64,000 nucleotides of DNA from Flavobacterium oreochromis (GCF_019565455.1 NZ_CP067377.1:682001-746000), one strand, 5' to 3'. Positions 40,567-50,654 are shown, counted from the stretch's first letter. The notes: generated by a model not told the origin, from the letters alone. A program made the numbers and translations.

Positions 40567-42327
40567 ATTTGAAACTACTCATAAAGAAGTTGACTGGGTA
40601 GATGTTAAAATAAATAAAAAAACAAAACGTATTGATGTCACCTTGCGAGTAGATTTAAAAGATGGAGGAACCAATGGGCTTGATTGCAAACAGGCTTTAA
40701 AAGGAATGCGAGATAACGCTCATTGGGTTACGGAATGTCCTTGGGATGATATTCCTACAACGGTAATTCAACCTAATAAACCTATTATAAAAACTAGAAC
40801 AAGAAGTTTTGCTGATTTAGAGAAATTAGCCTTAGATGGTGGTTTAAAAGCCGATCGTATTCTATCTATAGGCAAAGGCGAAGTAAATGCTACCGATGAC
40901 AAACAAGGCAGAGACAACATAAAATACAAAGACGAATTTGATTATATACACAACCGTCGTGTAGATGTATCGTTTACTTTTGAAGGGCATAATGCGCAAA
41001 CCATAGTGTATGAAACCATCGCGTCTAGCTCGGATAAAAATATACTGCTAGAAGTAAAAGGTTTTGAAACCAAATCCTGTTTTAAAACCAAAGACAAGCA
41101 TACTAAAAAAATAAAAGTTACCTCCCCTGCTTATCCCGCTGCAAAAATTCAAAATGGGGATAAAATACAGATTCCTGTGCATTCTACATTGAGCGAATAT
41201 AACTTAAATCCCTTAAATTATATTTGACCACGTTATAATATTTTAACTTGGAATGAGGCATCAAATCCATATTATGTTTTTATACATTCTTGTAGATATT
41301 TTTCAAGTGAAGGAAATAATGCAATTTTAGTAAATGTATTTCCTGATATTAAGTGGGAGCTAGCATTTGAAATGTTAATTAATGTATCAAATTATAAGGC
41401 AGCAAATATGCCCGCAGGTAATATCTATGCCAAACATCAAGAAAAAGCTAGAGAAGCTGGTTATAAAAGATGGCAAATAGAAAAAAATGGTAAGATTCCT
41501 ATTTCATTAGGTTTAGGTCTTTCGGCTGAATGGGATAATTAAAAACATAAAAGAAACTTTACGAATGAATTTTCAGACCGGCTAAACCCTTTTATTAAGA
41601 TTTTTTCAAAGGGAATTAATATCTTACAAGATGTAATAAATTTTGCTCAAAGTACAGCAAAAAACACAGCTACTCCAGCTAGTCTTGATGTAAGGTATCC
41701 AAAAATAGCATTTGTAGGGAAATGGTATTTGGAAAGAAGTAACATAAACAAATTACAAGTAACTACTAATGGGGAATTAAATCTTGGATTGAAACCAATT
41801 ATTGGAGCAGGTATTGTTATTGATATTATTGGTTGTGCTATTGCCGCTGCTTCCTATGGTTTAACAGGAAATCCTGCGGCAGCAAGATTAATTAATAAAT
41901 TTAGACAAAGTTTAGATAAACTGGGAAGTTCAGTTACATTTACAGCCACATTCTATGGAGAATTAGAAGCTCTTAAAATAATAGACGGCACTATTAAAAA
42001 TGATGGAAAAACAACTATAGGAGGCAAAATGGGAGTTACTATTTTGTTAGCTGTAGAGATTGGGGGAAATTCAACAAAAGTTCATCAAATACTATTATCG
42101 ATTTTAAACCTGCCGCTAGATTACAGGGAGATTCATATTTTGGAGGCTATTTAATCCTAAACACAGATGATAAAGGTAGATTTTACACACAAAAAGTCCT
42201 TAAATTCTCAGGTGTAGTTATATCAGGGGAAATAGAGGGTGAAGTTGGTTGGTGGAAATCAAATTTTAAATTAGAAGAAAAAGTATTAGAAAGTTCAGAA
42301 TATTATTTTGATAAAACATATTTTTAA
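40567..42327 (+). pseudogene. Chimeric orphan module 4: zincin-effector segment joined to OmpA-effector segment and tip
   Basis: Bases 40567-40840 match effector 2 (38125-38398: TLRVDLKDGG, DNAHWVTECPWDDIP, RSFADLEKLA). At LALDGGLKADRILSIGKG the sequence switches in frame to the OmpA effector (40832-41185 matches 35001-35354). It then continues into a fourth tip with TTNGELNLGLKPIIGAGIVI and VEIGGNSTKVH. It is broken by TGA at 41225-41227 (equivalent codon TGG in other copies), TAA at 41540-41542 (GAA elsewhere) and a shift near 42080 before the end EYYFDKTYF. No start codon of its own. A recombination scar and probably silent. Confidence 0.7.
41150..41185 (+). repeat. Tip-seam repeat, copy 4
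   Basis: 36 of the 38 bases of the seam repeat (see 22459-22496), again followed by a different tip. Confidence 0.8.
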
Positions 42328-42338
42328 ATTAAAAAATT

Positions 42339-43140
42339 ATGGAAAAATTTAAAAAACCATATTACCAATTAAGTATAAATTCATTCTGCCAAACAGAAAT
42401 ATATGTTAATGATGTTTTAGTTGACGATTGGAAAGGAGAACAAACAAAGGGTTCACAAAGAGGAAGCTCCTTGCCTCCTATTAATCATTTACTATTACAA
42501 AGTGGAAAATACACAGTTGTTGGAAAGATGTATCCTAAATATGGAGAAAAAAGATTAACAGAAGATAATTCATATTTGGGGATTGATTTTTATGTTTCAG
42601 AAATTGACAACATCAAGGCTACAAGAGTTCCTTTTCACCCAAAAATTGAATCTCCTTGGGACGGCTTAAGTGAAAACATAAATTATCCATATTTTGAAAT
42701 AAAAACAGAAATTGAAGTGGAATTGCCGTTCATTTTAGAGGGTTAGCAAAATTCTATCGATTTAAGTAAAGTCGATAAACAGAATTTATTTAAAGAAGTT
42801 TTATTTTGCTATAGACAAATTCATATTTTACTTAAAGAGCATAATGCTTCAAGATTCTTAGAAATTTCAAAAGATAAAATGAAATTACAAGAACAAGCTT
42901 TTTATTTTAATCAAGACCGAAAAAACGATTTTCTTAATAGTGCGCTTAATTTATTTAATCAGAAACTAGAAGTAGAACCACTGATAGAGAGTGAACTAAA
43001 ACTTGAAATAATGGGGTATGGAAAATTAGTTAGACTAATAAAAAAAGATGGTTCTCAACCACTTCAATTTAAAAGTCCAAATACAAAGGAACAAAGTAAT
43101 ATTGAATTGGATTTAATATTTCATACCAATATCAAAACAA
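42339..43140 (+). pseudogene. Family A immunity gene with in-frame TAG; 3' end uncertain
   Basis: MEKFKKPYYQLSINSFCQTE, EIYVNDVLVDDWKGEQTKG and LLLQSGKYTVVGKMYPKYGE give the family A N-terminal domain. A TAG at 42744-42746 interrupts EGWQNSIDLSKVDK: the homologues have GWRKSVDL and AWQNSKNL, so TGG to TAG is likely. The same frame resumes with KEVLFCYRQIHILLKEHN and LKLEIMGYGKLVRLIKKDG. The open frame then runs on into the pilin gene, so the true stop is either lost or hidden by an indel near 43100-43160. It has no signal peptide at the visible ATG. Sits directly after module 4. Confidence 0.55.
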
Positions 43141-43208
43141 TTCTTATTTTTGCGCCGATTCTCACATATAATTATGAAAAAAAAGCTTTTAATATAGTAA
43201 AGAAAGGT

Positions 43209-43598
43209 ATGATACAAGCCTATTCTTTAACAGAAATACTTATTGTATTATGTATAATTGGTATATTGCTGTTAATGGTATTACCCAATCAAACTTCTGT
43301 TATTAGTCAAGCCAAGTCAATTGAAGCTCAAGCTATGCTAAATCAAATATACGGACTGGAAAAAAGTTACTTCTACCGTTATTCAAAATATTCAGGTAAT
43401 TTACAAGAATTAGGTTTTGAACAAGAAAAAACTATAGATGAAGGGGGACAAGCTATATATCGAGTTGAAATTATAGAATCATCACCTGAATCATTTACAG
43501 CTAGAGCTACGGCCGTTTCTGACATGGATGGAGATGGTACTTTTAACACTTGGGAAATTAACCATAGTAAAACTTTAACTGAATTAACAAAAGAATAA
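43209..43598 (+). CDS. Type IV pilin-like protein
   Basis: A short leader MIQA is followed by YSLTEILIVLCIIGILLLMV, the class III methylation-type N-terminal helix with Glu at +5 used by type IV pilins and GspG/GspH-like pseudopilins. The globular part has a helix QAKSIEAQAMLNQIYGLEKS, an alpha-beta loop and GDGTFNTWEIN. The start at 43209 has an AAAGG just upstream. An alternative start at 43174 would need one extra A in the following run and would give a longer leader (MKKKAFNIVKKGMIQA). First gene of the pilus operon and ends at the next gene's start. Confidence 0.75.
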   Translation: MIQAYSLTEILIVLCIIGILLLMVLPNQTSVISQAKSIEAQAMLNQIYGLEKSYFYRYSKYSGNLQELGFEQEKTIDEGGQAIYRVEIIESSPESFTARATAVSDMDGDGTFNTWEINHSKTLTELTKE

Positions 43599-44087
43599 GT
43601 GAGTGTCATTTTATTTCTAAGTATAATTTTTGTGCTCTTCCTTATTTTTATACAGGATTGGAAGTATAGGCATATCCATATTTTACTCCCCATCTTTTTA
43701 TATGGTTTAAGTTTTGTATTAATTCCCTTAAATAAAAGTATAAAATTCACAATATCTTTAACTAATAGTCTATATTTTTTTCTAGTTTTCTTACTACTTT
43801 TTTCTTACATGAGTGTAAAAAATAAAGCAATTCAAAATCCATTTATACACTATTTCGGACTAGGTGATTTTCTTTATTTTTTCTCAACAAGCTTACTATT
43901 TGATCAAAAGAATTTTATTTTTTATTTTATAGGTTCTATGATTTTTTCTATTTTACTAAAATTTCTTGTATTAGAAAAAAGTAATAACAAACAAATCCCA
44001 TTAGCTGGTTTTTCGGCTATTCTCTTAATAGTTATTCTACTAACAGATTTCTTTTTTAATTATTCTAAATTGTCACTTATACAATGA
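43599..44087 (+). CDS. Prepilin peptidase (A24 family)
   Basis: Inner-membrane aspartic peptidase that cleaves the pilin leader. The 162-residue product has several membrane helices and the two catalytic aspartates: D20 in IQDWKYRHI and D90 in FGLGDF (the GxGD motif). It lacks the N-terminal methyltransferase domain of full-length PilD, as usual for short A24 enzymes. GTG start directly abuts the pilin stop; its end overlaps the GspE-like start by 4 bases. Confidence 0.78.
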   Translation: MSVILFLSIIFVLFLIFIQDWKYRHIHILLPIFLYGLSFVLIPLNKSIKFTISLTNSLYFFLVFLLLFSYMSVKNKAIQNPFIHYFGLGDFLYFFSTSLLFDQKNFIFYFIGSMIFSILLKFLVLEKSNNKQIPLAGFSAILLIVILLTDFFFNYSKLSLIQ

Positions 44088-45493
44088 GGCAAACCATTAT
44101 AACAAATAGCGAAGCCCTATTAGCTATTTCTACCGACATGGCTAATCATTACAGAATCATCCCCAAAAGAGTAGAAGAAGGATTATTAGAATTATATATA
44201 GACTCAAAAACCAAACTAAAAGGAGAATTAATTGAAGAACTAGAACTTCTTACAGGTAAGACAATCCAGATAATTGAAACCAACACAGAAGAGATAGAAA
44301 TAGCTCTTTCTTCTTATTATCGTAAAGAAAGAGTAAATCAAAGAAAAAAATCACTTGATGTAGAAAAAAATGATTTCTTAGAATCGCTACTAGAAGAAGC
44401 AAAATCATTAAAAAGTAGTGATATTCATTTTGAAGTTTATGAAGATACTGCTAGAATTAGATTTCGTATTGATGGTAACTTAATCGAACGATACAAAGTA
44501 GAAAAAAACAATTATCTCGAATTAGTTAATAAGATAAAAATCAAAGCTAAATTAAATATAACAGAAAAAAGGTTACCACAAGATGGTCGGATTACTAATG
44601 ATTCTTTTGATATACGTGTATCAATACTTCCTACTTTATTTGGAGAAAAAATAGTAATGCGTCTTTTAGGGCAAGACGCTTCAAATATAGATATCGCTAC
44701 ATTAGGATTTGAAGAAGAAGAATTAAAAAATTATTTAGAAGCAGTAAAAAAACCAAATGGAATTATTTTAATAAGTGGTCCTACAGGATCAGGAAAAACG
44801 ACCACTCTTTATGCTTCATTAAAATTACTTAATGATACACATAGAAATATAGTAACAGTAGAAGATCCTATTGAATACACTCTAAAAGGTATTAACCAAG
44901 TACAGCTCAAAGAGGATATTGGCTTAACTTTTGCTTCTGCTCTCAAATCCTTTTTAAGACAGGACCCAGATGTTATTATGCTAGGAGAAATTAGAGATTC
45001 TGAAACTGCCTTAATGGCCATAAGAGCATCGTTAACAGGACATCTTGTTTTATCTACTATACATACTAACTCAGCCATTGGTACTATATCTAGACTTGTA
45101 GATATGGGAGTACCAGCTTATCTTATTTCTGAAACTTTAAATCTATCTGTTGCTCAACGACTTGTACGAAAACTCTGCAATATTTGCAAAACCGAAATAA
45201 AAGTAAATCTTGATGACTTTCCAGTAGATTACGAATTTCCTTTTCCAATAGAAAGCTACTACAAACCCGTAGGATGCAACCAATGTTATCACACAGGTTA
45301 CAAAGGAAGACGAGCTATATACGAAGTAATACCAATAGATTTTACTCTTTCTAAAGCCATCAAAAACAATAACATCAATGATTTTTTCAGTAAAGATAAA
45401 AAACATAAATCTTTAGCAGGCAAAGCTTTTCAAGTTTTAGCCGATGGTGAAACTTCATTAGATGAAATTTATTCAATTTTAATATCGATTTAA
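44084..45493 (+). CDS. GspE/PilB-type assembly ATPase
   Basis: Cytoplasmic hexameric ATPase that powers pilus or pseudopilus assembly, 469 residues. An N-terminal GspE_N-like domain precedes the catalytic core: SSDIHFEVYEDTARIRFRID, Walker A SGPTGSGKTTTLY near residue 232, Asp box VEDPIEY, Walker B DPDVIMLGEIRDSETA and His box LTGHLVLSTIHTNSA. A zinc-binding tetracysteine (LCNIC near residue 363, GCNQC near 397) marks the assembly, not retraction, class. Frame intact. Confidence 0.92.
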   Translation: MRQTIITNSEALLAISTDMANHYRIIPKRVEEGLLELYIDSKTKLKGELIEELELLTGKTIQIIETNTEEIEIALSSYYRKERVNQRKKSLDVEKNDFLESLLEEAKSLKSSDIHFEVYEDTARIRFRIDGNLIERYKVEKNNYLELVNKIKIKAKLNITEKRLPQDGRITNDSFDIRVSILPTLFGEKIVMRLLGQDASNIDIATLGFEEEELKNYLEAVKKPNGIILISGPTGSGKTTTLYASLKLLNDTHRNIVTVEDPIEYTLKGINQVQLKEDIGLTFASALKSFLRQDPDVIMLGEIRDSETALMAIRASLTGHLVLSTIHTNSAIGTISRLVDMGVPAYLISETLNLSVAQRLVRKLCNICKTEIKVNLDDFPVDYEFPFPIESYYKPVGCNQCYHTGYKGRRAIYEVIPIDFTLSKAIKNNNINDFFSKDKKHKSLAGKAFQVLADGETSLDEIYSILISI

Positions 45494-45499
45494 TTCAAA

Positions 45500-47428
45500 A
45501 TGATTAAAAAAGTTACCTACTTAATTATAGGTTTATTATTTGCTAATTTATCATTAGCTCAACAAGACATCAATTTTTTGAGTAATAAATTTGAAGAACT
45601 TTCTAAACAAAAGAAAGGAATAAATGAAACTTTGAAAATAGATGTTTCTGGACTTGCGTTAAGCGATTTTATTACAGCTATAGCGCAAGAACATCAATTA
45701 AATGTAGATGTTGATCAAGACTTAAATCAACCCATCGTCAATAATTTTTATGATGTTACAGTAAAAGATGTTTTCTTACATTTAGTACAAAAATTTGACC
45801 TTGAAGTTGGTTTTTTAAACAATATTATTACCTTCAAAAAACGAAAAGAATTAAAAGTAGTTGAAAAAAACTACCTAAACTAATTGATGTTTCCTATAAT
45901 GCTGAAAACGATTTTTTATCTGTAAAATTAGAAAATGATTCACTACCCGCTGTAACTAAAGCCATTATAGACAAATCAGGAAAAAACATTGTTCTAGCTC
46001 CTGATACTAAAAATCTAAAAATTTCATCCTACATACTGAATCGCCCATTCGATCAGGTTATAGAAATGATAGCTAAATCAAATGATTTAATTAGCACTAA
46101 AGATGAAAATGGTTTTTATTATGTAGAAAAAAATAAAGAGCAACATACAAATAATCTTAATTCAACAGGAAGCTATTCGAATATACAAAATAGAACAAAA
46201 CAGATTAAGGCTAATAGAGGTGTACCTGGATATTATGATGTGTCACTTGACAAAACAGGTTTTTTAAATATTAATGCTGAAACTGCTGATGCTAATGATT
46301 TACTAACTGAAGCAGCTGAAAAGTTACATATTAACTATTTTATGTATAACAAACCTGAAAATGAGAAAGCAACCCTTGTTGCGGAACACATTTCTTTTGA
46401 CCAATTATTGAACCATCTTTTTAAAGGGAAGAAATATACCTATAAAAAACAAGACAATCTTTACCTTATTGGAGAACAAATAACAGAAGGACTAAGAGCT
46501 ACTGAAATTATCCAACTAGAAAACCGTTCAATAGAATTAGTACAACAATCACTTCCCAGAATCTTTTCTGAAAAACTTGAAATAAAAGAATTCCTTGAAC
46601 TCAATAGTCTTATTGTATCAGGTTCTAAAAATGCCATTGAAGAACTCCGTATTTATTTAAAACAAATAGACAAAATAGTTCCCATGGTTCAAATAGAAGT
46701 CATAATAGCTCAATATAATAAAGGTTATGACATACAAACAGGATTTAAAGCAGGCTTACTTGCAAAAGGACAAACTCCTCCTATAACATCTGGAAACTTA
46801 TACCCTACAACAGATATGAGTCTAAACAGTACTTCTATAAATAGTTTAATAGAAGCCTTTAATGGATTTGGTCTATTTAAAATAGGGAAAGTAACACAGA
46901 ATTTTTATTCTAACTTAAAACTACTTGAAAACAATTCAATCGTACGTATTGAATCTACTCCTAAAATAGCGACTATAAGTGGTCATGAAGCAAAACTAGC
47001 AATAGGCGAAACTAGTTACTATTTTGAACAAAATAATCGTTTAATAAACAACAACATAGGCAATGATATTTTACAATCAGGCACTTGGAAATCTACTGAT
47101 GCTAATTTAAGCGTTTCAATAAAACCTTTTGTTTCTACTGACGAAAACGTAACGCTAACAGTAGCTGTTGAAAAAAGTTCTTTTTAGGACGAGCAGGTGA
47201 AAACGCACCTCCAGGCAAAGCTACTCAGAAATTTGAATCTTTAGTTCGTATTAAAAATGGGGAAATGATACTTTTGGGAGGCTTAGACGAACTAAAAAAG
47301 AAAATTCAGGTTCTGGCGTACCTTTAATTTCTAGAATTCCTATTCTAAAATGGCTCTTTAGTAGTAGAAAAAAAGCTAAAACTGACTCTAAATTACACAT
47401 TTTTATTAAACCAACAGTGGTCTACTAA
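45500..47428 (+). CDS. GspD/PilQ-family secretin (three frame breaks)
   Basis: Outer-membrane channel of about 640 residues. It has a signal peptide (MIKKVTYLIIGLLFANLSLA) and N-domains with IDVSGLALSDFITAIAQEHQ and VTVKDVFLHLVQKF. Further N-domain repeats follow (EIIQLENRSIELVQQSLPRI), then the secretin core: VPMVQIEVIIAQYNKG, RIESTPKIATISGHEAKLAI and, after correction, VRIKNGEMILLGGLDEL, GVPLISRIPILKWLF, LHIFIKPTVVY. Shifts are near 45867, 47185 and 47302, in A or T runs. The stop overlaps the next start by one base. Confidence 0.85.
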
Positions 47429-48582
47429 TGCTACAATATTTATCTAAAATAATAACATTCAATAAACTTAACATCATTGGTATTTTACGTCAGGATAAAA
47501 AGGAGTCATGGCTTCTTTTATCTTTACATAAAAAAAGGAGTAAAATTAATATACTCTCCATGAGAAAGTTTGATTCTTTAGACAAACTATTGAATACTAT
47601 TGATACTAAAACTCCTATTTTATTAACTATAGATGGAAAAGGTGTATTACATAAAAAAATAGACACAAATAATTACGAAGATCTAAATTGGCTAAAAACA
47701 GTAGATCAAAACTCTATTTATCATACTACTTATAACAATCACGAAAATCAATTTATTGGTTTTTGTCGAAATAATCTGGTAGACGAATACTTAGAACTAT
47801 TTAAAGAAAAGAATTATGAAGTACTTGATTTATACATAGGAAACTTTTTAGGTGCTCTGCTCAAAGATTTTATTTCATCAAAAGAATTTAGTTCTGGTGA
47901 TTTAAAACTCGAGTGGGAAGAACAACAATTAATACATTTTGAAAAAACTGAAAAAAATAGCTTAATAAAAATAGGAACAGACGAAATTCAACATACTCAT
48001 ATCCCGTTATATGCTGCTGGACTTCATTTTTATTTACAACATGAAACTATTCAAAAAACACAACACAAAAAAATTAATATAGAAGAAATCATTTACAAAC
48101 AAGCCTTTAACAAATTAGGAATTATCATGCTTGTTAGTGTTTTTTTATTATTACTTATCAGTTATTCACTAATACAATACTACGGAGCTAAAAATACAGA
48201 CCTCAATTTACAAAACCTCTACTCTAATCAATCTTATAAAAAACTACAAGAATTAGATAAAAAAAGAAAACAACAATTAATAATACTAAATGAATCTGGT
48301 TTAACATCTAATACTTATATCAGTCATTTAACACATGACATATTTTGTACAGTACCGAATAATATTAAACTAAATGAGCTTAGTTATTTTCCAATAGATA
48401 AAGAAATAAAACCCGAAAAAAAAATTCTTTTAACCCCTAAAACAATCTTTATAAAAGGACAAACCCAAGATGAATTTCACTTTAATAATTGGCTGAATGA
48501 AATACGAAAACTTAATTGGATCAAAAAATTTGAGATCATAAGTTTAAAAAAAGACAAAAAAACATTTCCCATTTTGAAATAA
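47428..48582 (+). CDS. PilM/PilN- or GspL-like assembly protein
   Basis: A 384-residue bitopic protein. The N-terminal 215 residues are cytoplasmic (FDSLDKLLNTIDTKTPILLT, YEVLDLYIGNFLGALLKDF). One helix follows at about 230-248 (GIIMLVSVFLLLLISYSLIQ), then a periplasmic coiled coil and ferredoxin-like part (NNWLNEIRKLNWIKKFEIIS). This cytoplasmic-TM-periplasmic layout, right after the secretin and before a PilO-like protein, matches GspL or a PilM-PilN fusion. Sequence identity to known families is not obvious, so the call rests on topology and order. Confidence 0.6.
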   Translation: MLQYLSKIITFNKLNIIGILRQDKKESWLLLSLHKKRSKINILSMRKFDSLDKLLNTIDTKTPILLTIDGKGVLHKKIDTNNYEDLNWLKTVDQNSIYHTTYNNHENQFIGFCRNNLVDEYLELFKEKNYEVLDLYIGNFLGALLKDFISSKEFSSGDLKLEWEEQQLIHFEKTEKNSLIKIGTDEIQHTHIPLYAAGLHFYLQHETIQKTQHKKINIEEIIYKQAFNKLGIIMLVSVFLLLLISYSLIQYYGAKNTDLNLQNLYSNQSYKKLQELDKKRKQQLIILNESGLTSNTYISHLTHDIFCTVPNNIKLNELSYFPIDKEIKPEKKILLTPKTIFIKGQTQDEFHFNNWLNEIRKLNWIKKFEIISLKKDKKTFPILK

Positions 48583-48597
48583 AGATCGTACTCTAAA

Positions 48598-49119
48598 ATG
48601 TTTAATCAATATAACTATAAACAAAAATTCAGCGCACTCATCGTTGTATTTTTCTTACTACTGATAACCGCTTACAAACGTTCATTCAGTCAACTAATTG
48701 CTTCATATAAAGAATACAACTTATTAATTAATAAAAAAGAAGAATTTACAAAAAAGTCACTTCAACTCAATAAAATAAAAGAAGATGTATCTACATTAGA
48801 TCAAATATTGGGTAAAGGAGGATTACCAAAAGAACAAATTCAACAAGAAATTATACAATTTATTGCACAAAATCATCCCGATGTAACTATTGACCACATA
48901 CAACCTATTCATCATTTTCAAGATGAAAGTTTTGATATTGTCACTCACATTATTGATTTAACAGCTAATACTAATCAACTTTTAAATACGATTTATAACT
49001 TTGAAAAACAATTTGAAACCTCTAAAATAATCAGTTTACAATTTTATACCACCGTAAAAAATGATCAAGAAGAAAAACTACATTTAAAATTAATATTTCA
49101 AAATTATGAAGGCATTTAA
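48598..49119 (+). CDS. PilO/GspM-like protein
   Basis: 173 residues: a membrane helix near the N-terminus (FSALIVVFFLLLITAYKRSF), a coiled coil (EYNLLINKKEEFTKKSLQLN) and a C-terminal ferredoxin-like domain (VDLTANTNQ-type strand, EKQFETSKIISLQFY). The pattern is that of PilO/GspM inner-membrane platform proteins. Its end overlaps the following lipoprotein gene by 14 bases. Confidence 0.6.
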   Translation: MFNQYNYKQKFSALIVVFFLLLITAYKRSFSQLIASYKEYNLLINKKEEFTKKSLQLNKIKEDVSTLDQILGKGGLPKEQIQQEIIQFIAQNHPDVTIDHIQPIHHFQDESFDIVTHIIDLTANTNQLLNTIYNFEKQFETSKIISLQFYTTVKNDQEEKLHLKLIFQNYEGI

Positions 49120-50065
49120 CATATACATTACTTTATTATTTATCTTCACTTTTTTTTCTTGTGAGGATATATTAGAGAAAGATTTATCAAACGAATCTCT
49201 AATTACAATCTATCCAAAAGAAGGTGAAAGAATTGAAAGTAATGTTATAAATTTTCAATGGGAAAAACTAAAAGGTGTTGAAAACTATCACCTACAAGTT
49301 TTCAACAATAAAGATCTCCTTATAAAAGACACTATTACTAAAAAAAGCAATCTAAATATATCACTACCAGAAGGTCTTTATAAATGGAAAATGAGAGGAG
49401 AAAATTTAGCTTATTATTCTCAATTCACAAATCTTACTAGTTTTAAAATTAGTCTTTCTAATGATTTAAGCAAACAACAAATTGTTTTATTAAGTCCTAC
49501 AAATGAATTTTATACTAATAGTAAAACATTCAATTTGAGTTGGCAAACACTTAATGCTATCAGTTCCTATACTTTACAAATAATAAATATAACAAATGCT
49601 AACAATATTGTACTTGAACAAACTGGTATTAGTAATAATACATTTGCAATGAACTCATCTATACTTGAAAAAGATGGAAAATATGAATGGAAAATTAAAG
49701 GGCTCAACTCTTTTAGCGAAACTCCTTTTTCTAACAGATTTTTTTATGTCGACACCACAATCCCTAATCAACCTCAAAATGTATTACCTACTAACAATAG
49801 TAAATATAACATTAATACTAACATTTCCTTTTCTTGGAGTATAGAACCTGATTCTGGCATCATTAAGTCTACTATAGAAAGTTTTAATATTGATTTTTCT
49901 ACAGACAATAGTTTTAATACGATATTACAAACTTCTACTACAACTGCTAATAACTTCCAACGATCTTTCAATACACCTGGTGACTACTATTGGCGTGTTA
50001 GAGCAAAAGATAAAGCAGGAAATATTAGCATTTATAGCAATACATACAAATTAACGATAAACTAA
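49106..50065 (+). CDS. Lipoprotein with three Ig/FN3-like repeats
   Basis: 319 residues. The signal MKAFNIYITLLFIFTFFSCE has a lipobox Cys. Three beta-sandwich repeats follow, each opening with a proline-rich strand (LITIYPKEGERIESNVINFQW, shown to W; IVLLSPTNEFYTNSK; NVLPTNNSKYNINTNISFSW) and ending with a YKWKMRG, YEWKIKG or YYWRVRAKD strand. These resemble FN3-like repeats of Bacteroidota surface lipoproteins. In this operon it may bind the secretin as a pilotin-like or surface component; that is inference. Confidence 0.6.
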   Translation: MKAFNIYITLLFIFTFFSCEDILEKDLSNESLITIYPKEGERIESNVINFQWEKLKGVENYHLQVFNNKDLLIKDTITKKSNLNISLPEGLYKWKMRGENLAYYSQFTNLTSFKISLSNDLSKQQIVLLSPTNEFYTNSKTFNLSWQTLNAISSYTLQIINITNANNIVLEQTGISNNTFAMNSSILEKDGKYEWKIKGLNSFSETPFSNRFFYVDTTIPNQPQNVLPTNNSKYNINTNISFSWSIEPDSGIIKSTIESFNIDFSTDNSFNTILQTSTTTANNFQRSFNTPGDYYWRVRAKDKAGNISIYSNTYKLTIN

Positions 50066-50068
50066 CTT

Positions 50069-50592
50069 ATGGGAAAAAAGAAAATTAATATCCTTCTTCT
50101 ACTTACAGTGTTAGGACTATGGGGAACTGTAGCTTATAAATACATTGGACATTTCTTTCATGAAAATACACAATTAGACTTATCTGAAAATCTAGCTAAT
50201 ATAACTTTACCTAAAACTATAAAAAAGATCCTTTTGTATTAAGTACTCTTACTTCAGATCCATTTCTAAAAAAAAATATTTCACCCACACCTGGTCCTGA
50301 TGTAATTACAGAACCAATAATACCCCTCCCTAATATCCCAAAAATAATCAATAAACCAAAACCAGTACTAAAACCAGTAAAAACAGAAACACCTTTTCCA
50401 GAGGTTAAATACTATGGTTTTATTAAATCAAAAGAAAAAGCTGAAGAATTAATTTTATTAAAAATAAACAATCAATTATATAAAACACGAACTAATGCCG
50501 ATTGCCAAGGAGTCAGCATTATCAAAATTTATCGTGATTCAATAGAAGTACGTTTTGAAAAAAGAAAAGCCGTAATCTATAAAAATAGATAA
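50069..50592 (+). CDS. PilP/GspC-like protein (frame break)
   Basis: About 174 residues once a shift near 50222 (A run) is corrected. There is an N-terminal helix (ILLLLTVLGLWGTVAYKYIG), a proline-rich linker (IPLPNIPKIINKPKPVLKP), and a C-terminal beta-domain VKYYGFIKSKEKAEELILLK followed by SIIKIYRDSIEVRFEKRKAV. The last part is the HR/PilP-type domain that usually contacts the secretin N-domains. Last gene of the pilus operon; a weak TAGAAT/ATTCTA hairpin lies just after it. Confidence 0.6.
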
Positions 50593-50654
50593 TCTAGAAT
50601 GAACAGATTCTAACTATGACTGCTCTTAAAAAGAGAATAGTATTGTTGTACTAC

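Noticed and set aside
34641..42746. TGA/TAG read as tryptophan (recoding)
   Set aside because: Only a few silent modules show it, Trp is TGG in all expressed neighbours, and no suppressor tRNA or SECIS-like structure is seen.
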